A stretch of DNA of 64,000 nt from Gelatoporia subvermispora B (taxonomy: Eukaryota > Basidiomycota > Agaricomycetes > Polyporales > Gelatoporiaceae). The position numbers and the translations under genes are program-made. How positions within the stretch are numbered: the stretch's first letter is position 1; each line of letters begins with the position of its first letter. This document shows positions 56,478 to 64,000 of this stretch, in pieces. The stretch covers positions 190,898 through 254,897 of the forward strand of contig KB445798.1 of assembly GCA_000320605.2 (NCBI GenBank), in the 5' to 3' direction. The notes under the pieces are model-generated. The model ran no database searches. It saw nothing but the letters and a program-made list of their open reading frames with translations, and was not told the DNA's origin.

Positions 56478-59006
56478 CTACATGGGTGGTTCCACTTCTA
56501 GATCGCTGCTATCATCTAGGTTGATGAGCTTCGCTGGTCTCGCTGTTACGAGCTCGTCCTCGTCCTCGCTGTCTGACCCAGGGAAGTTCAGGGGCGATCC
56601 CTCCCGCTCATCATCCTGAGCAGCGCTGTTAGATAGGGAGCCTCGAGCCATTGTTTGAAGGTTCTGGGGACGTTCGACGCAACTGCTCCTCTTGCCTGGC
56701 CTGGGTCCTAATTGGATCTTCCTTGATGCATGCAATGCTGTCAGTGCATCAAGCTACCCATCATCAGCTACCAACGCGAAGGATTGATTCACAGTATGTT
56801 TTACCTTGCTCTTGACAATGGGATCCGCCGTTCGTCTGCCTTCCTTCGCAGTCGGGTCAAAGCCCAGCTGCTTGATGAGTTCCGCCGAGTACACATTCTT
56901 CTTCGGCCGCTTGTCCTCGTCTTCGTCCTCACTTTCCATCGAGTCCAGGTCCATCAAATCGGCACGGTTCTCGTCATTCTCGGCTTTCCCTTTCCCTTTG
57001 CTTTTCCTATCCGCTCCCTTACCTCCCTCCTCCGCCTGCGACTGCGCAGCGCGTTTGGCGAATTCTCGCGCCTTCGAGAGCGCCTTCGTGCCCTCCTTGT
57101 CGCGCTGGAGGAGCTTGCGCAGCACGAGGTCGGCTTCCTTTCCGGATAGCTTTCGCGCGGCTTTCGCCTGCGCGTCGCGGCCGACGGTCTCCGAGACGTA
57201 CATCGTACGCGGGTCGCTGCCGTTTGAGACGATGTGCCCCGAGACGACGTACGTCGTGCCCCCGCCTGCTTCCTCCGGGGCTAGCCCCCACTTACGCGAG
57301 GGGTCGAACTCGGGTTTCTTCTTTGCATGCATGGTCATTCCGGACGTGCTGCATGCATACGAGTGATTGGCGTCGCTACAAATCATTCGGAGGTGTGTTG
57401 GACTACTTACCCAGCGGTAAATTCTGCTCGCCCTGCACGCTGTCGCTGGACTGCGTGCTGTACGTGCCAATCGCACACCTCCGAGACGCGCTTGTCGCAC
57501 CACGCCCCACAGGCTTTGCCGTCGCGTTTGATGACCTTACACATGCCCAGATCCTGCGCGTGTCCTATGACCAGTATGGACGCGACAGACTCTGGGGTAA
57601 GTGCGAGGATGTTGTCTGTCGGATGTGGGGCATCTCCTGAGCGCTGCATCGCACGTCAGACGATCTCGCGATGGTGACTTGGGCGCGACGTACTTGGAAT
57701 GGTTTGAGAACCCGCGGGTTCAGCAGCGCCACGACAGCGCCCTCCTTGAGCTTTGACATCTTCTCGAACGCACCGCGGCTCCCGCCCTTGTACCGCTTCT
57801 CCTTCCTGCCGTCAGGGTGCGTGACGATGTCGAATCCGTCGGACTCAAAGAGCAGCAGCGAGAGAAAGGCGTCGCCACGGATTGCTGCCTGCCCGCCAGT
57901 GGCGGACGACGAGCGCGTGCGGCACCCGAAGTCGATCAGCTTGAGGTTGACGTACCGCTTCCCGCTGGGTTTCTTTGTTTCTGTTTCGGCTTTCCCCTTG
58001 CCCTTACCCTTGTATGAGTAGGACCTTGTGGTCTTCGACTGTTTGCCGGGGGACAGGTTGAGTGCGTCTATGGTATCATCTTCGTCGTCAGCGGGTTTCT
58101 CTTCTCGACCTGCGCCCACGGGTGCTTGGCTGTACTTCAGAGGCCCCCGCTCCGCGACAACTGCGATGGTAAGCCAGTCTCCGCCTACTGGAACGTCGTA
58201 GCCCTGCTTGTTCGGTAGCAGCCGCACTACCGAGTACAGCTTAGATGGGGACAGGTAGTATCTGCCCCGTAGGTACTCTTGGACGTCCTCATGTTCTACT
58301 TCTCGTGAGCTATGTAGTTGTTATAAACACTAAGAAACGGTAGTATAGATGAAGTTACTAACGACAGACGGATGCCCGAGTTTGGCTCCAACTTCTCGAA
58401 ATTCGGGTCGTCGAAGGGAGCCGTGTGTTCCACGGGACCAGGAAGCAATTCCTCCAACAGGACCAGACGATCATCACGTTCTGCCACACGACTCTCTAGC
58501 GGCGCTGGCTTTTCCGTGAAAGCAGCTGAACGCACGACTGTTTCAGTGGACGCGACGCGACTGGTAGACGCGTGTGTGCTAGCCAGCTTCTGCAGAACAG
58601 TAGACGGTGCTGGCTTAGAGATAGAGACGGACAAAGCAGGTGATAATGCTTTGCTCCTCTTCTGCGCCGCAACCGAAGTAGGTAGTCTCCTTGAGCTCGA
58701 GGCAGGACCGCTGGAACCGGCGTGGGTAGTGTGACTTGACCCCTGCTGGACCTTTCGTTTCTCTTCATCACAAGACCGCACCATCAGTTTGTCACCAAGC
58801 TCATTTGATCAAAACTCACTGGGGGATGGTGTTGATGGTGCTAGTACTGATCCCTGTCGTTTCTTCCTCTTCGGCGTTCCAGGAGTTGGATGATGTGGCG
58901 TGTCATCTGGCAGGTCGGCCAGCTGGGATTGTAGGAGGGCAATCTGCTTTCTGATCTGCGCTTGGTTTAGTCTTTCTAATTCCTGTCTATTCGTCGAAGA
59001 CTCCAT
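56478..59006 (-). CDS. MCM10: DNA replication factor MCM10
   Basis: 751 residues from exons 59006-58820, 58762-58363, 58309-57694, 57643-57411, 57348-56805 and 56753-56478 (2,256 nt). MCM10 binds the CMG helicase, ssDNA and polymerase alpha during origin firing. An N-terminal coiled coil (ELERLNQAQIRKQIALLQSQ) is followed by a basic PKKRKV signal, an OB-fold region (about 195-400: SREVEHEDVQEYLRGRYYLS, RYVNLKLIDFG, LLNPRVLKPF) and the zinc finger. The finger reads GMCKVI...ACGAWC...EVCDWH with spacing C-x9-C-x11-C-x2-H, the MCM10 signature. The C-terminal part carries KKPEFDPSRKWGL, acidic clusters and LDALTALHASRKIQLGPRPG near the end, then an acidic tail. Convergent with UBA2, 208 bp between stops. 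The ATG is the only one giving the expected coiled-coil lead. Confidence 0.93.
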
Positions 59007-59803
59007 AGCAGACTGCAGGCGATATGAATGCGACAAGGGTTTACGATGGTCGTACTGCGACTGAACGTCTGACCGGAACGTGACCAAGACGCGTGTGTGG
59101 CTGTGCACGCATCGTTGACGCGTCGGTGTCTTGGCCGCGTTGTGTGGTTGTATTTGTGGCCACGAGCGTCCTCAAGCTGCCATCCTGGGCCACAGCCAGA
59201 GTTCAACTTTGACCGTCTTGCGAAGCTCGACACATGGAGCTGCTGAGTTACCCATTTTTGCCTTCCAGCTCTTGGGCTCTCTGCGCAGTACCCAATCACC
59301 GTTGTTTCTTTGACTCTTACAAGAGATCTACAACCGTCTTTGACTGAATCCTTGCTGGTGACGGTTGCTCTGAAGTCGGGCAAAATTCCAACGGCCCAAA
59401 ACATGACCAAGATGACTGTCCAACTGGAATTGTTACGACGAAGCTGACATATGAAAGTTTCTATGATGTCGCATAGCCGCTACGCTTTGGCCGCGGAGAT
59501 GGTCCCAATCAATTAATACCAGCGGAGTTTTTCGGCTTGAGCCTGCTAATCTTGGACCCACTGGCTTGCATTTACTTGTGGCCACAGGTACAGGACAAAG
59601 TGCAGCGTGCTATCCTGGACCTTACCGCGTGTGCTCTGAGTATAAAAAGGATCCTGTCCACTATGGCACCTCAGGCTCCTCTTCCCTCTTCTTCCAGCGG
59701 GACGCAAGGGCTCCTCAATCGCCGCTACAGCAAGATCTCTCCTCTCAGCTATTCAGGCCTCAGTCTCTAGAAAAGTCAGCGTCAAGTCACTGAAGACTGA
59801 ACA
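59007..59803. other. Divergent promoter region
   Basis: Shared upstream region of MCM10 (leftwards) and the small basic protein (rightwards). No gene seen. Confidence 0.6.
59641..59648 (+). promoter_or_regulatory. TATA box
   Basis: TATAAAAA in a GAG-TATAAAAAGG context, 163 bp before the ATG at 59804. Confidence 0.6.
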
Positions 59804-60740
59804 ATGGCAAGAGCGAAGATTCCCACCGCGGCTCGCCGCCACGTCCGGTTCAACTCCCCTGTTCATGTTTCGAACCGGGCCTCCGCCGTCATGGGTCTCG
59901 CTCCCCGCGAGCTCCACCGCCGTGGTATCCTTGTTCGCCAGACCAGGGCGCTCGCTGCCGGCCAGCCTGTGGCGCCCAGCTCTCCTGCCCCAGTGCACAC
60001 GCAACGTCGCTCCGCCCGGCTCGCGCGCCAGGCGCCCGAGTTTCAAGGCCTGACGACTTTCCGAAAAGTCGTGCGCGCAAAGCCCCCTCTCGTCCGCAGG
60101 TCCGGCCTGACGTCTTCGATCGTACGCATCGGCTCTCTCGAGCTCATCGAAGCCAATCAGCGCCCCAACACCCAGCGCCTCGTCGTGAAGCGCGGCGCGG
60201 TCGGCGAAATGGAGCGCGACCTGCAGGCTGCCAACAGGGAAGAGCGCCTGAGACAGTGGGAGCAGCAACAGAGGCGCGAGCAGGAGGAGCGTACCAAGCG
60301 GATCATCGAGGAGCAGATCGCGAGGCTCCCGGACATCGCGCGGCTCCAGCGCCTTGCGGCCTGCGGCAGGAGCATGAGTGAGATCAGCACCGAAGTCGAG
60401 GTGGAGGTTCCCGAGCCACCTCAGTCCAAGGTCTTGAAGAGCCCCAAGCTGAAGAAAGTCATGTCTCCGCGGAAGAGTGTGGCTCATGCCAAACCCCCGT
60501 CGACGCAGCAGCTTCTTGTTGATAACAGTACGTCTCCGCGTCATTGGCTATCAATCGCTTTTACTAACTCAGACTGCAGAGAAAGCTGAGCGGAAGCAGC
60601 GCAAGGCGGCCAAACAGGATCCTAAGCCAGAGCCTCAAGCAGCCAAGCCGGCGAGTCGCTCTAGCCCTAGGAAGAAACCTGCGTCTCGGGCCTCTCAGCC
60701 CGAGTTCATCCAGGGATCGTCCAAGGGTGCGGCTCGCTGA
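59804..60740 (+). CDS. Basic coiled-coil protein, unassigned (294 aa)
   Basis: Two exons, 59804-60527 and 60580-60740 (885 nt), phase 1 intron of 52 bp. It is strongly basic at both ends: MARAKIPTAARRHVRFNSPV at the start and KAERKQRKAAKQ with SRSSPRKKPASRAS at the end. Residues about 130-195 form a long charged helix (ERDLQAANREERLRQWEQQQ and following) predicted as a coiled coil. Pro/Ala-rich linkers and SPKLKKVMSPRKS (possible CDK-type SP sites) occur between. No catalytic domain is visible. Nuclear or nucleolar location is likely from the basic clusters. I do not recognise a family. Confidence 0.75.
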
Positions 60741-61413
60741 TTGACTCTCTCAGTCTTACCCAGAGTGCGATGGGTGCCGGTCGCTCCACTTCATCATCCT
60801 CACGTGTCTCTCGTTCTCTTATTGTCCGTGATATCATCTGTGTGCCATCATGTATGCTGATAGTTGTACATATATGTTCTGTTCCCGGAGCGACCTGTGC
60901 TCCTTGTGTCACATCATGTATACCCAGTGAGATTATCTATGCAAACCAATGTTTATGACATTTGGTACCTGCAAGAAACACAACTAGAACGATGCCATCT
61001 CGGTAACTTGACAGTTGTCCCTTCTCTCGAAACTTGGTGGCCACAAGACACTAATCTGCCACATAGCAGACCCATGCTCACAAGACAATCGTGGGTCAGT
61101 ACCACAGGGCGGAATATGACGATGAGAAGTAGACACGACCAAACGAACATGACCTCATATGAGCAGCTGTTACAAGAAACCTTGATATCTGCAGAGAGAT
61201 ATCATTTGAAACGATCTACGCGTACAGTGCATTGGGCTCGACCCGCTGTTACATAGGTGAGAGAGCTCGAGACGATACAGTATCTACGTAGGATATGCGA
61301 TGACATCACACCATGTATTTAGCATATCTCCATAACATCGGCCTATGCCCAGTAACAAGATAAATATTATCATGCAGCATTGCGAGCATCGACAATATCC
61401 ATTGTCATCAATC
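60741..61413. other. Convergent 3' region, no gene recognised
   Basis: Contains a 130-codon plus frame (60864-61256) without features; probably 3' flank of both neighbours. Confidence 0.5.
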
Positions 61414-63184
61414 CTACGACTCCATTATCAATGGCCAGCTCGTAGGTTCTTGCAAGCGAGCCACGTCAACGTGTTGAAGGACACCGTCCAGAGTTGTTAG
61501 AATGTCCGATATGTCCGGGCGCGTCTCTGGTATTGCCTTCCAACACTGCTTCATGAGATCCCATATATCATCGGTAAGTCCGAGGAGAGTGGCTGCTGTT
61601 GCACGCTGCGGCCGTATTCCCTTGAGAATGCGTCCGTATATAGCGCCTTCGAATTTGACATCGTGGAAAGGGAGGAGACCGGTGAAGATCTGCAGCACAC
61701 AAAGAGCTTACGCAGTAGAAAAAATGGATGAAGACTGCCTACCTCCCAAGCAACCATTCCAAGTGAGTACATGTCGCTTTTCCGGGTTAGCTGAGCTTTT
61801 AGAAGGCCGAACGCCTCGGGGTCCAACACCTCCGGAGCGATCCATCTCGTGGACCATGCTGCAACGGACACGGTGGTCAGCTTCCCTTGATGGCCTAACA
61901 CGGCTAGACCAAAATCAGAGAGACAGGCCACTCCATCCGCATTAACGAGAACATTAACCTGTATCACGACAGGCATAGCTTAGTCATGCAATTATAACAG
62001 TACAAGGAGATCCTTACTCCTTTCAAGTCACCATGCACAATGCCCATTCCATGCAGGTAGTGCAATCCCTTGGCAACGTCATGCAGCTTAAAGAGATAGA
62101 TCGAAGTCAGTGGAACCACAGAGTACTAGTCCAACGTGGCAATACACACTAGTTGAAGCCTATTTATTGCATGGTTGCTCGTCAAATAGTCCACTACCGT
62201 CCCATTGGACATCCACTCGCAGACCAGTGACAGAGGGAATATCTCATAATCGATTCCTATGAAAGGAACGATGTTTCGATGCCGTAGATGTTTCCACACT
62301 ACAGCCTCCTTCAGTATCGCCTACAAGAACCGGGTGAGGAGCCACTCGGAAGATTGCGATGAGACTATGCGTACCTTCATGTCCTGATGGGGAATATCGC
62401 CAATTTCGCAACCTCGGAAAACCTTCATGGCGACCGCTCGGCCACCATAATCGCCCTTCCAGATGATAGCGGAACCGCCGCTACCTTCAGGACGCCCAGG
62501 GTTTCGCGTCAATGATCCAGTGGCAAGCTGAAATGACGTCGGAAACTGGCCGCTTGCGCCGCACATTCTCCTCAGTATATCTAGACATCGTGCTCGTAGC
62601 TCCCAACTGTCTGCGAGCACAGCGATCTGGAAGTGGTTATACGTGACTAGCTACTCATATATCGTCCCGGGGTGTATACTGACCTCGTCCAGCAGCTCGA
62701 TGCGAGGGAGCACTTCTACCCCTGTGGCATCTACTAGTACACTTACTCCCTCTTGGCGCTGCACAATGCTCTCAAGAAATGCTCGACTGGTTTGTCCGTC
62801 TTGGGGTCTGGTGTCTGGAGCATCCCACAATTGGTGTAGCTGTTCGAGCACTGTCCGGTTACGCTGGAATAGCTTGTCCCATGCGGCCTCCGTCGCAAAG
62901 TCTGATATAACAGTTATCTCAGAGTCGTATGTGGAATGCGCTCCACGTCCAAGGTCCTGGGACATTCGCCTGTTTTCCCGGGAAACGTCACCAGATACAT
63001 CACTGGCCTCTAGCTGGTGGAGAGGCAGATTTCCGAGTGGTGGTAACTCCGAGTGGACCGGTATGGAGCTTGCGACCACAGACACAGTTGATAGGCGGAA
63101 GCTGTCAGGAGGTGAGGGTGGAGAGCGAAAGATTTGGGAAGAGCGAAGGAGATGAGAAGGGAGCGGCGCAGGCATTTGAGAGTC
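61414..63184 (-). CDS. TKL-like protein kinase (possibly fused to Atg13-like region)
   Basis: Exons 63184-62684, 62626-62375, 62320-62150, 62086-62018, 61958-61743 and 61689-61414 (1,485 nt, one frame). As a separate gene it would start at the ATG at 63175 (491 aa). Residues 1-95 are Ser/Pro-rich; a helical region follows (FATEAAWDKLFQRNRTVLEQ, ...ELRARCLDILRRMCG) that is usual ahead of basidiomycete TKL kinase domains. Kinase motifs: GSGGSAIIWKG glycine loop, VAMKVF lysine, LKEAVVWKHLRHRNIV (alpha-C Glu), catalytic VHGDLKGVNVLV, SDFGLA, RWIAPEVLD, and SDMYSLGMVAWE. All catalytic residues are present, with HGD for HRD as in many fungal TKL members, so it should be active on Ser/Thr. The first codons, 5' of 63175, are open and in phase with the acceptor at 63185 and the Atg13-like exon upstream. 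Confidence 0.88.
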
Positions 63185-63397
63185 CTATGCATTGTCGGAG
63201 AGTCAGCCTTATTCTGATCACGGCACTTCGAAAGTTGCATGAGTTGGTTGATATGGCAGCAATAGGGTAAGGCCCGATTCCGTGGTAGTGAGGCTCGTTA
63301 CTAGTACACAGGTCATGCCGTTCCCATAGAGACACATTGATGACAGAAGGGAAGTATGTAGCTGACTATGAAGAGAGAACGTACGGGAGAGACCTAC

Positions 63398-64000
63398 CGA
63401 AAAGCTGTCCTCATGCAAGCTTGACGGACTGTCCGGTGGTATTGTTGGCGCATGCATAGGCGAAACCACAACGAAACCCGTCTCCAACCACTCGCGTGGA
63501 GACTGCTCCGGTATTTCTCTATCGTACCTACTTTCCTTGATGACTCCGGGAGGCAGGAGGAGCGGATGAGGACCAGTGTCTGCGACGAGAACACTGGCCC
63601 AGCGGTCCATCTCCTCAATCGAGAACGCGGGTTCGCATAAAGCGCGTACTGACAGGCAGAGATCAAGACGAGCTAATGGGTGACCGATTGGCGAGAAATT
63701 ATATTCGGTGGTCGACAGGAAGGGGAAAACATCTGACAACGGGCAATGACACAACGGTGGTGAGTGATGATGCTATGAAATGACAGTAAGGGTCACGTCA
63801 ACTCACGGAATCCTAAGAATGTGCTCTCTAACGGCGGGTCTCCCATCACGCGAAGTTGCAATGGGAATCGCTGGCGTCGCGCACGAGCCACGCGCCAGGC
63901 CGGCAGTAGGTACAGGAGTGTGTACACCCAACGGAAAAGTTGAACTCCATTCTTGTAGAGCTTACTCGGGCGTGAATCGTCGTCCTCGTCAGCAGAAAGG
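63398..64000 (-). CDS. ATG13: Atg13-like N-terminal region (partial, runs off window)
   Basis: Two exons are visible: 64000-63807 (5' end outside the window) and 63732-63398. The sequence fits the second half of the Atg13 HORMA domain: LYKNGVQLFRWVYTLLYLLP followed by AWRVARAR, then TEYNFSPIGHPLARLDLCLS and EEMDRWASVLV. Atg13 binds and regulates the Atg1/ULK1 kinase at autophagy initiation. The exon ends GACAGCTTTTCG at a GTAGGT donor; reading on through it gives 59 further codons before a stop at 63218. Splicing instead to 63184 joins it in phase to the kinase. The middle of the domain is short compared with what I expect of Atg13, so it could also be a degenerate or specialised paralogue. 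Most of the N-terminus is not in view. Confidence 0.65.

Noticed and set aside
1..64000. CRISPR arrays, operons, Shine-Dalgarno sites, rho-independent terminators
   Set aside because: Spliceosomal introns throughout show a nuclear fungal genome; no regularly spaced short repeats were seen.

Overview
The window looks like a chromosome segment of a filamentous basidiomycete, most likely a wood- or litter-decaying Agaricomycete (polypore-like). The reasons are genes broken by many 47-70 bp GT-AG introns, the family content (DUF6535 membrane proteins, TKL-type kinases with an HGDLK catalytic loop, PIL1 proteins with very long tails, KRE6/SKN1 glucan-synthesis proteins) and a nuclear tRNA-Tyr with a short intron. 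The organism call is inference. All exon models were built by eye from splice sites, reading phase and family resemblance; the full-length models keep one open frame across every junction.

Region 1 (1-19.1 kb) is a decayed accessory region followed by one good gene. It holds an unassigned gene (1207-2663) and what looks like an old duplication: unit A (2948-8945) has a degenerate segment, a DUF6535 pseudogene and a KRE6-like pseudogene; unit B (9067-19082) has the same degenerate segment, a methyltransferase pseudogene, a 601 bp inverted-repeat element, an intact DUF6535 gene and the intact KRE6/SKN1 gene.

Region 2 (19.1-33.4 kb) is housekeeping cell-surface biology: a GC-rich 3 kb gap, a 14-exon family 2 glycosyltransferase with membrane helices (22152-26593), an eisosome PIL1/LSP1 protein (28570-31615) and a conserved-looking proline-rich protein (32282-33408). 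With KRE6 these would act at the plasma membrane, in wall glucan synthesis and in membrane organisation.

Region 3 (33.4-53 kb) is gene-poor accessory DNA with a possible biosynthetic flavour: three scattered paralogues of a roughly 100-residue protein, each with an intron just before the ATG and another just after the stop; an intact SAM-dependent methyltransferase related to the pseudogene at 10.2 kb; a secreted phytase-like-domain protein; tRNA-Tyr; and a 1,013-residue adenylation protein with three tandem carrier domains and no visible condensation, reductase or thioesterase domain.

Region 4 (53-64 kb) is dense and conserved: SUMO-activating enzyme UBA2, replication factor MCM10 (convergent with UBA2), a small basic coiled-coil protein, and at the right edge a TKL-like kinase directly downstream of, and in phase with, an Atg13-like N-terminal region. 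The last pair could be one fusion gene and is the most striking hypothesis here.
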